Shown here piece by piece: positions 50,325 through 61,673 of a stretch of DNA of 64,000 nucleotides (its first letter is position 1; each line of letters starts with the position of its first letter). Location: assembly GCF_004342665.1 (NCBI RefSeq), contig NZ_SMBY01000011.1, positions 1-64,000 on the forward strand. Direction: 5' to 3'. The notes under the pieces were generated by a model that ran no database searches, had not been told where the DNA came from, and was given only the letters and a program-made list of their open reading frames with translations. This DNA is from Samsonia erythrinae (GTDB lineage Bacteria; Pseudomonadota; Gammaproteobacteria; Enterobacterales; Enterobacteriaceae). Both the position numbers and the translations under genes were made by a program.

Positions 50325-51812
50325 TTATTTACTTTTTTTAAGGTGCTGCATTAAACGTTTACGTTTACGCAGTTGGTTTGGCGTCAGCGTGTTGCGCTTA
50401 TCCGCAAAAGGGTTTTCCCCTTCTTTAAACTGGATACGGATTGGCGTGCCCATCACGTCCAGCGAACGGCGATAGTAGTTCATCAGGTAACGTTTGTAGG
50501 AATCCGGCAGGTCTTTCACCTGATTACCGTGGATCACCACAATCGGCGGATTATAACCGCCGGCGTGCGCATATTTCAGCTTCACTCGACGGCCGCGCAC
50601 CAACGGCGGCTGATGATCGTCAACCGCCATTTGCATGATGCGCGTCAACATCGCCGTACCGACGCGCCGCGTGGCGCAGGCATAGGCTTCAGTGACGGAT
50701 TCAAACAGGTTGCCGACGCCGCTGCCATGTAGCGCGGAAATGAAGTGAATTCGGGCAAAATCGATAAAACCGAGGCGCAGATCCAACGTCTCTTTTACCT
50801 GTTCACGCACGTCTTGCGACAAGCCATCCCACTTGTTCACCACAATCACCAGTGAACGCCCACTATTGAGGATAAAGCCCAACAGTGAGAGATCCTGATC
50901 GGAAATGCCTTCGCGTGCATCGATAACCAGCAGCACCACATTGGCATCTTCAATCGCCTGTAATGTTTTGATGACGGAAAATTTTTCTACCGTATCCGTC
51001 ACTTTGCCGCGCTTACGCACCCCGGCGGTATCGATCAACACATATTCACGTTCGTCACGCACCATAGGGATATAGATGCTGTCGCGTGTCGTGCCCGGCA
51101 TGTCGTACACCACCACACGTTCTTCCCCCAAAATGCGGTTAGTCAGCGTGGATTTACCCACATTGGGACGCCCGACAATCGCCAGTTTGATCGGCAATTC
51201 CTCAGGGTTAAAATCGTCTTCCGGCTCTTCTTCAGCAACCTGTTCTTTTGCTTCCTGTGCCGCCCAGTAAGCCGCGTTTTCTTCTTCCTCGGTGAGTTCA
51301 ACCGGCTCCTCGACGTCATCCTGTACAAACGGCAGCAGAACCGTTTCAAGCAACGAGGTCACACCGCGACCATGAGAAGCGGCGATGGGATACACTTCCC
51401 CCATGCCCAGCGAATAGAAATCCGCCGTAACCATATCCGGGTCAAGGCCATCGGTTTTGTTGGCGACCAGAACCGTCGTCTTTTCACGGCTACGTAGATG
51501 CTTGGCAATGCCTTCATCCGCCGGCATCAAGCCAGCACGGGCGTCCACCATGAACAACACGATATCGGCTTCTTCAATCGCCACCAGCGATTGGCCCGCC
51601 ATGTGTGTTTCCACACCGTCTTCCGCACCGTCGATCCCGCCGGTATCGACGATAATAAACTCATGCCCTTCCACTTCTGCACGACCATACTTGCGGTCAC
51701 GTGTCAGCCCAGGGAAATCCGCCACTAATGCATCACGGGTACGCGTTAAGCGGTTAAACAGCGTGGACTTTCCCACATTCGGACGCCCGACCAGCGCGAC
51801 GACAGGTATCAT
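50325..51812 (-). CDS. der: Ribosome assembly GTPase Der (EngA)
   Basis: A 495-residue essential GTPase for 50S maturation. It has two GTPase domains: [14 protein letters not shown] near 9 with DTGG and NKTD, and [15 protein letters not shown] near 212 with DTAG and NKWD. A Glu-rich linker (about 170-200) joins them. The C-terminal KH-like domain ends in a Lys/Arg tail. It lies downstream of bamB as in E. coli. Confidence 0.95.
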   Translation of the reverse strand: MIPVVALVGRPNVGKSTLFNRLTRTRDALVADFPGLTRDRKYGRAEVEGHEFIIVDTGGIDGAEDGVETHMAGQSLVAIEEADIVLFMVDARAGLMPADEGIAKHLRSREKTTVLVANKTDGLDPDMVTADFYSLGMGEVYPIAASHGRGVTSLLETVLLPFVQDDVEEPVELTEEEENAAYWAAQEAKEQVAEEEPEDDFNPEELPIKLAIVGRPNVGKSTLTNRILGEERVVVYDMPGTTRDSIYIPMVRDEREYVLIDTAGVRKRGKVTDTVEKFSVIKTLQAIEDANVVLLVIDAREGISDQDLSLLGFILNSGRSLVIVVNKWDGLSQDVREQVKETLDLRLGFIDFARIHFISALHGSGVGNLFESVTEAYACATRRVGTAMLTRIMQMAVDDHQPPLVRGRRVKLKYAHAGGYNPPIVVIHGNQVKDLPDSYKRYLMNYYRRSLDVMGTPIRIQFKEGENPFADKRNTLTPNQLRKRKRLMQHLKKSK

Positions 51813-51870
51813 TGCTACAACCTCATTACTTATATTTCAATACGTTACAGCGAAACGCTCGCTGACGATA

Positions 51871-51907
51871 AAAAGACGAAACGGCCCCTGATAATCTCAG
51901 GAGCCGT
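51871..51907 (-). terminator. Hairpin between bamB and der
   Basis: ACGGCCCCTGA and TCAGGAGCCGT pair with one mismatch. On the minus strand TTTCGTCTTTTT follows. It may attenuate transcription from bamB into der. Confidence 0.6.
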
Positions 51908-51956
51908 TATGAGAACGCAGCCAAAAACGCTGCGCTCCAAATCAATACGGTGTTGC

Positions 51957-53138
51957 TTAGCGAGTCAGCGCGTAGACGTCGCCGTTTTTCGCCTGAATCA
52001 ACAGCTTATCGCTGGCAACCACAGGCTTGCTCAGGAAGCCTGAGCTATCCACTTGTTGCTGTGCCACAAAGCGACCATCCGCCGTATTCAACCAGTGCAG
52101 ATACCCTTCCGCATCACCCACCACCAGATAGCCGTTATACAGTACCGGTGCGGTTAAGTTGCGGTGCAGCAAATCGCTTTGGCGCCACAGGCTCACGCCG
52201 CCATTCGTGTTCAATGCCACAACGCGATCGTCCTGATCCACCAGATAGATACGGTCGCCGTCAATAATGAAATCATGCACGGAACCCAGCTCACGCTTCC
52301 ACAAAATCTGGCCAGAACGCAGATCAAGGGCGGTCATGTTGCCATTGTATCCCAAGGCATATACCACCTCGCCCGCCACAACCGGCGTGGTGTCGACGTC
52401 GTTCAGACGGTCAATTTCCGTCGCGCCGCTCGGTTGTGAAATACGCTGTTGCCAGATGAGCTGCCCCTGACCGATCAACACGGCATTCACACGGCCATTG
52501 TCGCCGCCGACAATCGCTGCGCCAAATGCGGTTGTCGGCGCAGATTCACCGCGCAGAGACAACGTCGGCATATCCAGGTTGACGGTCCACTTAATCGTAC
52601 CGTCCGCCTCGTTCAGCGCCTGCAACATGCCGTTGCTGGTGTGAACCAGCACCACGCCATCGCTGACGACAGGACGAGACAGCGCTTCGCCTGCCACCGT
52701 CGTTTGCCATGCCGGTGTGCCATCTTCCGCATTCAGCGCATAAACCTGCGCTCTTTCGCTGCCGACATAGACATGGTTGCCGGAAACCGTTACGCCGCCA
52801 GACAGCAGCGCCGGGTTATTTCGGGAGAAAAAGTGAGTCTTCTCCGACAGGTCGGCACGCCAAATTTCTTTGCCGTCATTGAGATCCATCGCTTTCACCG
52901 TGCCATGACGGTCAGCAGCAAAAACGCGGTCATTCTGCCAGGCAGGATGAAGATTGGAATAAAACTCGCCAATGCCGCTGCCAACCGAGCTGTTCCACAC
53001 CTTGGTCGGCGTGAACTGGTTTTCCACCTGCGGCAGTGGGGACATAGTGACAACATCTTCTTCGCTGTTGAACAGCGAACATCCGCTCAGCAGGGCAACA
53101 GAAACCAGACCTACCAACAGTGTTTTACGCAATTGCAT
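51957..53138 (-). CDS. bamB: Outer membrane assembly lipoprotein BamB
   Basis: A 393-residue lipoprotein (lipobox LLSGC near 16-20) of the BAM complex that inserts beta-barrel proteins. Repeated blocks such as NHVYVGSERAQVYALNAEDG and VVYALGYNGNMTALDLRSG are PQQ-type blades of an eight-bladed propeller. It follows yfgM and precedes der. Confidence 0.94.
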   Translation of the reverse strand: MQLRKTLLVGLVSVALLSGCSLFNSEEDVVTMSPLPQVENQFTPTKVWNSSVGSGIGEFYSNLHPAWQNDRVFAADRHGTVKAMDLNDGKEIWRADLSEKTHFFSRNNPALLSGGVTVSGNHVYVGSERAQVYALNAEDGTPAWQTTVAGEALSRPVVSDGVVLVHTSNGMLQALNEADGTIKWTVNLDMPTLSLRGESAPTTAFGAAIVGGDNGRVNAVLIGQGQLIWQQRISQPSGATEIDRLNDVDTTPVVAGEVVYALGYNGNMTALDLRSGQILWKRELGSVHDFIIDGDRIYLVDQDDRVVALNTNGGVSLWRQSDLLHRNLTAPVLYNGYLVVGDAEGYLHWLNTADGRFVAQQQVDSSGFLSKPVVASDKLLIQAKNGDVYALTR

Positions 53139-53148
53139 AGCATTCCTC

Positions 53149-53769
53149 TTAGCTGGACAGGTTATTCAGTTTCATACGCAGTAATGCTTGCTGTGCCTGC
53201 GATGGATTAGAAGATAACCCTTTATTGTAGGCGTCACGTGCAGCCTGATTATCCCCTTTGCTGACCAAAACATCGCCACGAATTTCCGCGGCCTGTGCTG
53301 CCCAACCTTCCAACTTGATGGCATCCAGCGTTTTCAGCGCCTCATCCGCTTTGTTTTCCTGCAACTGAACGCGCGCCAGACGCAGATTCACCACCGCCAG
53401 CAGATCGGCATCTTTAGTCTGAGACTGTGCCTGAATCAGTTGCTGCGCGGCTTTTGCAAAATCCTTCTGCTCAACGTAATGACGAGCCAGTTCCAGAGAA
53501 GCCAGCGCACCGTAGGTGTTGTTATTCCCGGCGGTAAATTTTTCCGTTGCCGCAACGGCCTCCGCTTTACCTTCGGCCAGTTGCTGAGTCACCTGCTGAT
53601 AAGACGCAGAGGCTGCCAGCGTGCTCTCACTCTGATGATTCTGCCAGAAACGCCAACCAACCAGTGCGCCGACGCCTAACACAACGCCGACAACCAGCGC
53701 CTTTCCGTTCTCCGCGAGGAAGCGACGTAGCGCATCAACCTGCTCATTCTCTGTGGTATAGACTTCCAC
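53149..53769 (-). CDS. yfgM: YfgM, ancillary SecYEG-associated protein
   Basis: A 206-residue inner-membrane protein with one helix (about 22-42) and a periplasmic tetratricopeptide domain (ASLELARHYVEQKDFAKAAQ). It works with PpiD near the translocon. The GTG start at 53769 behind GGAGAAAG gives the family N-terminus; a 26-residue longer frame overlapping hisS has none of the family's features. It starts 13 bp after hisS. Confidence 0.88.
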   Translation of the reverse strand: MEVYTTENEQVDALRRFLAENGKALVVGVVLGVGALVGWRFWQNHQSESTLAASASYQQVTQQLAEGKAEAVAATEKFTAGNNNTYGALASLELARHYVEQKDFAKAAQQLIQAQSQTKDADLLAVVNLRLARVQLQENKADEALKTLDAIKLEGWAAQAAEIRGDVLVSKGDNQAARDAYNKGLSSNPSQAQQALLRMKLNNLSS

Positions 53770-53782
53770 GGTGTCTTTCTCC

Positions 53783-55057
53783 TCAATCCAGTAACGCTGC
53801 CAGCCGCGATGCGACGTCGGCCTGTGCCAATGTATCCTGCTCGCCATTGCGCAGGTTTTTCACCACCACCTGACCGGCCGCCACCTCATTTTCACCTAAC
53901 ACCAGCGCGATGCGCGCGCCCCATTTGTCGGCTCTGGCAAATTGTTTCTTAAAATTACCGCCGCCGTAGTTAGTCATCAGTTTCAACTGCGGCAGGGCAT
54001 CACGTAATTTCTCCGCCAGCTGCATCGCGGCAACCTGCGTTCCCGCGCCGGAGGAAATCAGATAAGCATCCACGCCGGGCTGCGCTTTATATTCGGGGTT
54101 CACCGACTGCACCAGCAGCACCAGACGTTCAAGCCCCATAGCAAAACCCACCGCCGGGGTCGCATGCCCACCCAGTTGTTCCACCATACCATCATAACGC
54201 CCACCGGCACAGACCGTGCCCTGAGCGCCCAGACTGGTCGTCACCCACTCAAATACGGTGCGATTATAATAATCCAGCCCGCGAACCAGACGCGGATTAA
54301 CGGTATATGGGATGCCAGCCTGCGTTAAAAGTTCACCCAGCGACTCAAAGTGCGCTCGCGATTCATCATCCAGATAGTCCGTCAGTACCGGCGCATCATT
54401 CAGCAGCACTTGAATCTGCGGATTTTTCGTATCCAGAACGCGCAGCGGGTTAGTGTACATCCGGCGCAGGCAGTCTTCATCCAGTTGATCTTTATGCTGT
54501 TCGAGGAATGCCACCAGCGCGTCGCGATAGCGCGCGCGCGCATCCAGCGAGCCAATCGAGTTCAGTTCCAGCTTCACGTGCTCGGCAATGCCCAGCACTC
54601 GCCACCAGCGGGCGGTCATCAGGATCAGCTCGGCATCAATATCCGGTCCTTGCAAACCAAACACTTCGCACCCCAACTGATGAAACTGGCGATAGCGCCC
54701 TTTCTGCGGACGCTCGTAGCGAAACATCGGACCGACGTACCACAGACGCTGTTCCTGATTATAAAGAATACCGTGTTCAATACCGGCGCGGACACAGCCC
54801 GCCGTCCCTTCCGGGCGCAGGGTCAGGCTATCGCCATTGCGATCGTCAAAGGTATACATCTCTTTTTCGACGACATCGGTCACTTCACCGATTGCACGCT
54901 TAAACAGCGGCGTTTGTTCGACAATCGGTAAACGGATTTCATTGTAACCGTAACTGCTGAGCACCTGTTTCAGGCTGTTTTCAATACGCTGCCACAGTGC
55001 CGTTTCGGCTGGCAGGTAATCGTTCATGCCGCGGATGGCTTGGATATTTTTTGCCAC
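53783..55057 (-). CDS. hisS: Histidyl-tRNA synthetase
   Basis: A 424-residue class II synthetase that charges tRNA-His. Motif 2 reads LRPEGTAG with [19 protein letters not shown]; the histidine-specific loops [14 protein letters not shown] and [13 protein letters not shown] are present, and motif 3 is GFAMGLERL. The anticodon domain is C-terminal. It is placed between ispG and yfgM as in E. coli. Confidence 0.95.
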   Translation of the reverse strand: MAKNIQAIRGMNDYLPAETALWQRIENSLKQVLSSYGYNEIRLPIVEQTPLFKRAIGEVTDVVEKEMYTFDDRNGDSLTLRPEGTAGCVRAGIEHGILYNQEQRLWYVGPMFRYERPQKGRYRQFHQLGCEVFGLQGPDIDAELILMTARWWRVLGIAEHVKLELNSIGSLDARARYRDALVAFLEQHKDQLDEDCLRRMYTNPLRVLDTKNPQIQVLLNDAPVLTDYLDDESRAHFESLGELLTQAGIPYTVNPRLVRGLDYYNRTVFEWVTTSLGAQGTVCAGGRYDGMVEQLGGHATPAVGFAMGLERLVLLVQSVNPEYKAQPGVDAYLISSGAGTQVAAMQLAEKLRDALPQLKLMTNYGGGNFKKQFARADKWGARIALVLGENEVAAGQVVVKNLRNGEQDTLAQADVASRLAALLD

Positions 55058-55186
55058 GTCAGTTCTCTATGCGTTTTTCAAAAAATAAAACCGATTATCA
55101 AGGGGCGCTCTTCAATGCGACGCGCGCCTATCAAAATCAGGCGTTGTGAATAATGCGGGTAGCGGCATACGCCGCGCCGACAGGGG

Positions 55187-56308
55187 TTATTTATCGACCA
55201 GATTGACGGTGATACGCCGATTTTCATCCATCATGGAGGCTTTCGCGCGGATTTTCGCTTCCAGTTGGTCGATCATCTGCTCGTTATCAAAACGCTCTCT
55301 CTGACGCACCCCGTCTTCGTAAAACCCGCTTTTATTGTGTCCGCCGGTCACGCCGATAGTCGACACCAGCGCTTCACCGGGGCCATTCACCACGCAGCCG
55401 ATAATCGAGACATCCATCGGCGTGATGATGTCTTCCAGCCGTTGCTCCAGTGCGTTCACCGTGCCGATGACGTCAAACTCCTGACGGGAGCAGGTCGGGC
55501 ACGCAATGAAGTTGATTCCCCGTGAACGAATGCGCAGCGATTTCAGGATATCGAAGCCGACTTTCACTTCCTCAACCGGGTCGGCCGCCAGCGAAATGCG
55601 CAATGTGTCGCCAATCCCTTCGGACAGCAGCAGACCAAGGCCGATAGCGGATTTCACCGCCCCGCTTCGTGCGCCGCCCGCTTCGGTGATGCCAAGGTGC
55701 AGCGGCTGATCGATACGAGCCGCCAACAGGCGATAGGATTGCACCGCCAGAAAAACATCCGAGGCTTTAACGCTGACTTTAAACTGGTCGAAATTCAGAC
55801 GATCGAGGATATCCACATGGCGCATCGCAGATTCCAGCAGCGCTTCCGGCGTCGGTTCGCCATATTTTTCCTGTAAATCCTTCTCCAACGAACCGCCGTT
55901 GACGCCAATACGAATCGGAATATTTTTGTCCCGCGCGCAGTCGACAACCGAGCGGATACGCTCTTCGTTGCCAATGTTGCCGGGGTTGATACGCAAACAG
56001 TCGACGCCATATTCCGCGACTTTCAGCGCGATGCGATAGTCGAAATGGATATCGGCGACAAGCGGGACATTCACCTGCTGTTTAATCAGCTTAAATGCCT
56101 CAGCCGCCTCCATCGTGGGAACGGAGACACGGACGATATCCACCCCTACACGCTCCAGCGATCTGATTTGGTTGACGGTGGCTTCAACATCGGTGGTTCG
56201 TGTGTTGGTCATGGATTGCACCGCGATAGGCGCACCATCACCAACAGGCACCTTGCCGACGTAAATCCGTTTTGATTTTCGGCGGGTTATGGGTGCAGCG
56301 TTATGCAT
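55187..56308 (-). CDS. ispG: 4-hydroxy-3-methylbut-2-enyl diphosphate synthase (IspG)
   Basis: A 373-residue iron-sulfur enzyme of the MEP isoprenoid pathway that forms HMBPP. The N-terminal TIM barrel has [15 protein letters not shown] and LRINPGNIG. The [4Fe-4S] ligands are in CPTCSR (about 270-273) and GCVVNGPGE near 304. Located between rodZ and hisS, the usual order. Confidence 0.95.
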   Translation of the reverse strand: MHNAAPITRRKSKRIYVGKVPVGDGAPIAVQSMTNTRTTDVEATVNQIRSLERVGVDIVRVSVPTMEAAEAFKLIKQQVNVPLVADIHFDYRIALKVAEYGVDCLRINPGNIGNEERIRSVVDCARDKNIPIRIGVNGGSLEKDLQEKYGEPTPEALLESAMRHVDILDRLNFDQFKVSVKASDVFLAVQSYRLLAARIDQPLHLGITEAGGARSGAVKSAIGLGLLLSEGIGDTLRISLAADPVEEVKVGFDILKSLRIRSRGINFIACPTCSRQEFDVIGTVNALEQRLEDIITPMDVSIIGCVVNGPGEALVSTIGVTGGHNKSGFYEDGVRQRERFDNEQMIDQLEAKIRAKASMMDENRRITVNLVDK

Positions 56309-56348
56309 TACTTCGTCTCCAACTTGGCACTCTTATCTGGACGACGCG

Positions 56349-57338
56349 TTATTCCGCCGTCAGCGTCAGGCGTGCAACCTGATTGCTTCTTACAAACCGG
56401 CTTAAATCAACCGGTTTACCTTGAAATTGGATCTGTACCGCGGCTGGCGCGCCAATTTTCAGTCGGTATGGAGACTGACCATCCAGATTCAGCGTACCGC
56501 CGTTGCGCTGCATACCACTGAACAACTTCTTACCGCTCGCATCGGTCACTTCCAGCCAACAATCAGCCGTAAACGTCATCATCAACGCATGGGCAGCAGA
56601 CGCTGGATTATTCTCCGCGACCGTTGCCGCGGGTGCAATGGCCCCGTCGCCTAACAATGTATTATCCACAGACTGGGGCGGCGCGGAGTTCTCCGCTGAA
56701 GGCGATTGGTTGGAAGGCGTATCAGACGGCGCCGTTGCGGGCGCGGCAGGCGTCTCGGCCACCTTGGCTGGCAGGCCGGCCGGCGTAGGCGCAGGCGCTG
56801 CGACAACATCCGGCGTGGTCGGCGCCTGAGACGCCCGGCTGTCAGTCAACGCAATGGGCTGCCCTTCCGTTGGCGTCTGCATTGAACTGGCGTGGTCAAC
56901 CAGACTATTGATTTCATCCTGCTGCGCCTGATGGTTTTGCCACCACCATGCGCCGGTCAATCCCAGCACAATCAACACCACCAGCCAGGTAATTGTCATT
57001 AACCAGCCATCGCGTTTTTTACGGCTTTTTTTCAGAGAGAAGCTCTGCATTGGCGCCACCGAAATGGCTTTAGGTGAAACCTGCTTATCCATCATGGGCA
57101 GCAGTTCATCTTCAGGCAGATGAACCAGCCTGGCGTAAGAGCGGATATAGCCGCGCAAAAAGGTTGGCGCCAGACCGACGGGGGATGCGCCGGTTTCGAT
57201 ATCACGAACGGTGGAAACTTTCAGGCACAAACGCTCAGCAATAGTTTGCTGGCTAAGCCCAAGTTTCTCACGCGCCTCACGAAGGCGTTCTCCGGGTAAT
57301 TTTTCTTCTGTTGTATCTTGGGTGGCTTCAGTATTCAT
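56349..57338 (-). CDS. rodZ: Cytoskeletal protein RodZ
   Basis: A 329-residue shape protein that links MreB to the wall machinery. The N-terminal HTH reads [20 protein letters not shown]. One membrane helix follows near 114-135. A Pro/Ala/Thr-rich periplasmic linker (about 150-235) leads to a C-terminal beta domain with [16 protein letters not shown]. It overlaps pilW by 11 bp. Confidence 0.92.
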   Translation of the reverse strand: MNTEATQDTTEEKLPGERLREAREKLGLSQQTIAERLCLKVSTVRDIETGASPVGLAPTFLRGYIRSYARLVHLPEDELLPMMDKQVSPKAISVAPMQSFSLKKSRKKRDGWLMTITWLVVLIVLGLTGAWWWQNHQAQQDEINSLVDHASSMQTPTEGQPIALTDSRASQAPTTPDVVAAPAPTPAGLPAKVAETPAAPATAPSDTPSNQSPSAENSAPPQSVDNTLLGDGAIAPAATVAENNPASAAHALMMTFTADCWLEVTDASGKKLFSGMQRNGGTLNLDGQSPYRLKIGAPAAVQIQFQGKPVDLSRFVRSNQVARLTLTAE

Positions 57339-58101
57339 TAGCTAAGAAATGCTGGTACTGTTTAGATTGTGGAAAACTTCGCGCCAGCATGCGGCCATAA
57401 CGCGCTTTATCGCCATCATGGCCTGCTAACGCGGCGAAACGAATCTGTAACCATAAGCTTTCGGCACTGGCCGGAAGACGACGCTGATAAACATCAAGCA
57501 GCAGCCGTGCGCGCTCATTTTTTCCGGCAGAAAACTGTTTTTCCGCTTCCGTCAGCAAGGCGTTGCCTTTTGTCGGGTCATATTTCAGCGCCCTGCTCAA
57601 AACATGGCGCGCGTCTTCAACTTGTCCTGCGTTGAAAAAGCAGTATCCCGCATTTTCCAACGCATCAGCAACCTGACTGTAATCAGGAAGTTGCGCAGCC
57701 GCGCTAAACTGTCGCTGCGCCGCTACATACTGCCCTAAACTACACAGAAACGCACCGTAATTATTCAGGACGCTGCCATTTTCGGGCGATGCATTCAGCA
57801 ACCGTTGATAGCGCTGCTCGGCCAGGCGGTTTTCACCTATCCGCTGCTCGTAAAGCGCCATCCCCAGTTGCGTCCGATAATCCTGTGGGGCAATGGCCAC
57901 CGCCTTCTCCAGATTCTGACGGGCCGAATTCAGATTATTGTGCGTCAGATACGCCAACCCCAGTTGCAAACGGGTTTGCGCAACGACGGTACTCCTCGCC
58001 AGAGGCGACTGCGCACACCCTGCCAGCAATAGCGTCGCCAACAGGCCGCCCGCGCAATATACGCCGTGTGATAACACTATCTTCTGTAAGAAATTCACCA
58101 T
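57328..58101 (-). CDS. pilW: Type IV pilus biogenesis/stability protein PilW (PilF)
   Basis: A 257-residue lipoprotein (lipobox LLAGC) with tetratricopeptide repeats such as [20 protein letters not shown] and [18 protein letters not shown] helices. It assists secretin assembly of type IV pili in species that have them. First gene of the pilW-rodZ-ispG-hisS row. Confidence 0.88.
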   Translation of the reverse strand: MVNFLQKIVLSHGVYCAGGLLATLLLAGCAQSPLARSTVVAQTRLQLGLAYLTHNNLNSARQNLEKAVAIAPQDYRTQLGMALYEQRIGENRLAEQRYQRLLNASPENGSVLNNYGAFLCSLGQYVAAQRQFSAAAQLPDYSQVADALENAGYCFFNAGQVEDARHVLSRALKYDPTKGNALLTEAEKQFSAGKNERARLLLDVYQRRLPASAESLWLQIRFAALAGHDGDKARYGRMLARSFPQSKQYQHFLANEY

Positions 58102-58257
58102 CCCTGATGCCTCATGCTGTCATTCCTGACAGATGAGGTTACCCGAATACGAATCTGCCGACAGAAAGACCTGACGACAACGCGGCGCGCTTCGCAATTC
58201 ACCCACGGCAACCACAATGCAGGCAACGGGCTATCGCTAGCCCGCGCTCACTAGCTA

Positions 58258-59469
58258 TCAGACCGCTTTCACCGTGATAGGTTCACCCGCCATTTTCTTC
58301 TTCAGGGTGCGCTTGGTTCTGTCCACCACTTCGCCGGCCAACTGGCCACAGGCGGCATCAATGTCATCGCCACGGGTTTTTCGCACGATCGTGGTGAAAC
58401 CATATTCCATCAGCACCTTGGAAAAACGGTCTACGCGGCTGTTGGAGCTACGGCCATAAGGCGCGCCGGGGAACGGATTCCACGGTATCAGGTTGATCTT
58501 GCAAGGCGTATCTTTCAGGCATTCAGCCAGTTGATGCGCATGTTCCGTGCCGTCGTTGATATGATCCAACATCACGTACTCAACGGTCACGCGACCCTGA
58601 TTGGCATTGGATTTTTCCAGATAGCGCCGCACCGCGCTCAGGAACATGTCGATATTGTATTTCTTATTAATCGGCATGATTTCGTTACGGATATCATCCG
58701 TCGGCGCGTGCAGTGAAATCGCCAGTGCGACATCAATCATATCGCCCAGTTTATCCAGTGCCGGCACTACGCCGGAAGTGGACAGCGTGACGCGGCGTTT
58801 GGATAAGCCAAAACCGAAGTCATCCAGCATGATTTCCATCGCCGGCACCACGTTCGTCAGGTTCAGCAGCGGTTCGCCCATCCCCATCATAACCACGTTG
58901 GTGATCGGGCGCTGGCCGGTCACTTTAAACGCCCCGATGATCTTCGCCGCACGCCATACCTGACCGATAATTTCGGATACGCGCAGATTGCGGTTAAAGC
59001 CCTGCTGCGCCGTTGAGCAGAATTTACACTCCAGCGCACACCCGACCTGAGAGGAAACGCACAGCGTCGCGCGATCGTCTTCGGGAATATAGACGGTTTC
59101 AACCCGCTGGCCGCCAACCAGAATCGCCCACTTAATCGTGCCGTCGGAAGAACGCTGTTCATCCACCACATCGGGGGCGCGAATCTCGGCCACATCCTGT
59201 AATTTAGCGCGGAAGGCTTTATTGATGTCCGTCATCTGATTAAAGTCATCACAGCAGTAGTGGTAAATCCACTTCATGACCTGATCGGCGCGGAACGGCT
59301 TCTCTCCCATCGAAACGAAGAGATCGCGCATTTGCTGGCGGTTAAGATCCAACAGGTTAATTTTTTCCGCATGGGTTTTAGCGGATTGAGAGGCATCCAC
59401 AGACGCCGGAGAGAAGTCAGACACGGTTTGCTCGGACACGGTGGTTTCAGATACGGTTTGTTCAGACAT
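58258..59469 (-). CDS. rlmN: 23S rRNA/tRNA adenine C2-methyltransferase RlmN
   Basis: A 403-residue radical SAM enzyme that methylates A2503 of 23S rRNA and A37 of some tRNAs. The cluster motif is CALECKFC (about 147-154 of the family core). GEPLLNL and the Cys near the C-terminus in [11 protein letters not shown] are present. The N-terminus is about 19 residues longer than in E. coli and contains an internal repeat ([17 protein letters not shown]), so the exact start may lie downstream. Confidence 0.93.
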   Translation of the reverse strand: MSEQTVSETTVSEQTVSDFSPASVDASQSAKTHAEKINLLDLNRQQMRDLFVSMGEKPFRADQVMKWIYHYCCDDFNQMTDINKAFRAKLQDVAEIRAPDVVDEQRSSDGTIKWAILVGGQRVETVYIPEDDRATLCVSSQVGCALECKFCSTAQQGFNRNLRVSEIIGQVWRAAKIIGAFKVTGQRPITNVVMMGMGEPLLNLTNVVPAMEIMLDDFGFGLSKRRVTLSTSGVVPALDKLGDMIDVALAISLHAPTDDIRNEIMPINKKYNIDMFLSAVRRYLEKSNANQGRVTVEYVMLDHINDGTEHAHQLAECLKDTPCKINLIPWNPFPGAPYGRSSNSRVDRFSKVLMEYGFTTIVRKTRGDDIDAACGQLAGEVVDRTKRTLKKKMAGEPITVKAV

Positions 59470-59694
59470 GGTAGATCCCGGCCTCGTTATTACACGTTAT
59501 GGCACAAAAAAAGAGAGTGGCACTCGATGGTAGTGACCAAAGAAACGCCCCCGCACAAGCGCAGGCTCATCGGGGGCGCGGCATTGTACAAAGTTTACAG
59601 CGGGTTCGCCACCATCACCGCCTTTTTTCTGCATGATTACGCGATACCGCAGGTAAAAGGCCGATAGTGGTTGCTCCCCCGCCGTCTGCGCGCG

Positions 59695-60123
59695 TTAAGC
59701 GCGCGGGCAGATCTCGTCGTCGCTGAAGAAGTAGGCGATTTCACGCTGAGCGGACTCAATTGAATCAGAGCCGTGTACGGCATTCGCCGTGAAACTGTCG
59801 GCGTAATCGGCGCGCAGCGTGCCTGCCAACGCATTGGCCGGATTCGTCGCCCCCATGATGTCACGGTTACGTTGAACCGCATTTTCGCCTTCCAAGACCT
59901 GCACCATGATCGGACCCGACGTCATGAATTCGACCAGTCCTTCAAAGAACGGCTTACCTTGATGCTCCGCGTAAAAGCCTTCGGCCTGCTCACGGCTCAG
60001 GCGCAGCATTTTTGCACCCACGATCGTAAATCCCGCGCTTTCAAAACGCGCATAAATGGCACCGATAGCATTCTTCGCGACCGCGTTAGGTTTTACGATG
60101 GAGAAGGTACGTTCTATCGTCAT
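59695..60123 (-). CDS. ndk: Nucleoside diphosphate kinase
   Basis: A 142-residue enzyme that transfers phosphate from NTPs to NDPs. The active-site His is in [35 protein letters not shown] begins the fold. Between ndk and rlmN an inverted repeat (CGCCCCCG / CGGGGGCG, 59547-59578) could end the ndk transcript. Confidence 0.95.
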   Translation of the reverse strand: MTIERTFSIVKPNAVAKNAIGAIYARFESAGFTIVGAKMLRLSREQAEGFYAEHQGKPFFEGLVEFMTSGPIMVQVLEGENAVQRNRDIMGATNPANALAGTLRADYADSFTANAVHGSDSIESAQREIAYFFSDDEICPRA

Positions 60124-60541
60124 ATTGACCTCATTAACTAACTGTCAGGATTGCAGTCGGATTATTAAAATTGTACACCCGACCAGTGAAAGTGGCGCAA
60201 ATTATAGGGGCAGCCGCAGTTATTGCCTACCAGCGAAATAACATTTTATTAAAATAATATTACGTCTTGTTCCCTCTTCATTAACGCCCACGCACGGCGT
60301 TTTCCTTTTTCCCCTCTTCCACGGTAAAGGCCACAGACCATCGGCGATCTATCCCGTTCATTGCTCTGGCATTTATGACAACGGCGGGCGTAATAGCTAA
60401 ACGGCAGGCCGATGTGAAAACAAGCATATAGCGACGGGATCGCGCAATCATCCGTGACTTGTCGGATGAAGGAAAATCGCTGACAATGCCTCTATCATTA
60501 CACATCGGGGCTAAATGCATCGCCCCCAGCGTGGAGGATCT
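60124..60541. other. Gap between ndk and sseA
   Basis: This divergent intergenic stretch must hold the ndk and sseA promoters. No RNA gene or repeat is recognised. Confidence 0.5.
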
Positions 60542-61411
60542 ATGCCAGCGTCGTCGTCTGATTTGCCTGCTTCTCATGAGCGTTTTGTTTCCGCAAACTG
60601 GCTTGCCAGCCGCCTGAATGACAGCAGCATTACGCTGATTGACGCCCGGATGTTGCCGCCGGGCGATACCACACGTGATATTCATGCCGAATACCGCGCC
60701 GGTCACCTGCCTGGCGCGGTTTTTTTTGATATTGAAACCCTGTCCGATCCCAGCATTGACCTGCCGCACATGATGCCGACTCGCGAAAACTTCGCGCGCG
60801 CAATGGGCGAGTTGGGCATTGACGATCGGCAGCATCTGGTGATTTATGACGAAGGCAACCTTTTTTCCGCCCCGCGCGCGTGGTGGATGCTGCATACCTT
60901 CGGCGTGAAAACACTGTCGATCCTGAGCGGCGGGCTGGCGGGCTGGAAAGCACAGGGGCTGCCGCTGGAACAAGGCGAGGTCAGGCGAAAGCCCGCCACG
61001 TTCCACGCCACACTGGATGCAAGTGCGATTCGCTCACGTGAAGACGTTCTGGCAATCAGTCAGGACAAATCAGCGCAAATTATCGATGCCCGTCCCGCCG
61101 CGCGCTTTAATGCCGAAGTCGACGAACCGCGTCCTGGCCTGCATCGCGGCCATATTCCCGGCAGCCTGAACGTACCCTGGACCGATTTAGTCAACAACGG
61201 AGCGTTAAAACCGAATGCCGAACTGGCGACCATTTTGCACAAGCACGGTGTCGATTTCACTCGCCCTATCGTCGCCAGCTGTGGTTCCGGCGTAACGGCC
61301 TCGGTCGTGGTGCTGGCGCTCACGCAGTTGAATATCCCCAACGTGACGTTGTACGACGGCTCGTGGAGCGACTGGGGCAGCCGCGATGATGTCCCGATTG
61401 CGCGTGATTGA
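60542..61411 (+). CDS. sseA: 3-mercaptopyruvate sulfurtransferase
   Basis: A 289-residue protein with two rhodanese domains. The inactive first one has LIDARMLPPGDTTRDIHAEY and GHLPGAVFFD. The active second one carries the catalytic Cys in CGSGVTAS, the sequence typical of mercaptopyruvate sulfurtransferases. It moves sulfur from 3-mercaptopyruvate to thiols or cyanide. The ATG at 60542 is chosen because GGAGGATCT precedes it. Confidence 0.92.
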   Translation: MPASSSDLPASHERFVSANWLASRLNDSSITLIDARMLPPGDTTRDIHAEYRAGHLPGAVFFDIETLSDPSIDLPHMMPTRENFARAMGELGIDDRQHLVIYDEGNLFSAPRAWWMLHTFGVKTLSILSGGLAGWKAQGLPLEQGEVRRKPATFHATLDASAIRSREDVLAISQDKSAQIIDARPAARFNAEVDEPRPGLHRGHIPGSLNVPWTDLVNNGALKPNAELATILHKHGVDFTRPIVASCGSGVTASVVVLALTQLNIPNVTLYDGSWSDWGSRDDVPIARD

Positions 61412-61673
61412 TGTCGCGCAGGGTAACATGGGTACCCAACGGATCTCTTGAATGCTCCGTGGCGAGATGTTGATGCGCAGGTCATTGAATTCATTAGACG
61501 AGCTCGCCGATCTGCACTTCCGGCTCTACGATGATGCGGTTCACTATGCGGCGGAAGCCGGCGAGATCGGTTCGTTGAGTCAAATCTGGTGATGCCGATC
61601 GATTTACTGCTGTTGCAGGCAACAACGGAAAAAACCTGATCCGCTGTTGCCCTCATCAGCTTGATACCCGATA
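61412..61673. other. Gap between sseA and sseB with a short open frame
   Basis: A frame of 46 codons (61452-61592, plus strand) reads ADLHFRLYDDAVHYAAEAGE in its middle, which looks protein-like, but it has no binding site and no known relative. It may be the decayed end of a gene. Confidence 0.3.

Noticed and set aside
52449..53210. Open frame of 253 codons opposite bamB
   Set aside because: Antisense shadow of bamB; Arg/His-rich with no recognisable domain.
60281..61006. Open frame of 241 codons opposite sseA
   Set aside because: Most of it mirrors sseA, whose rhodanese motifs are clear.
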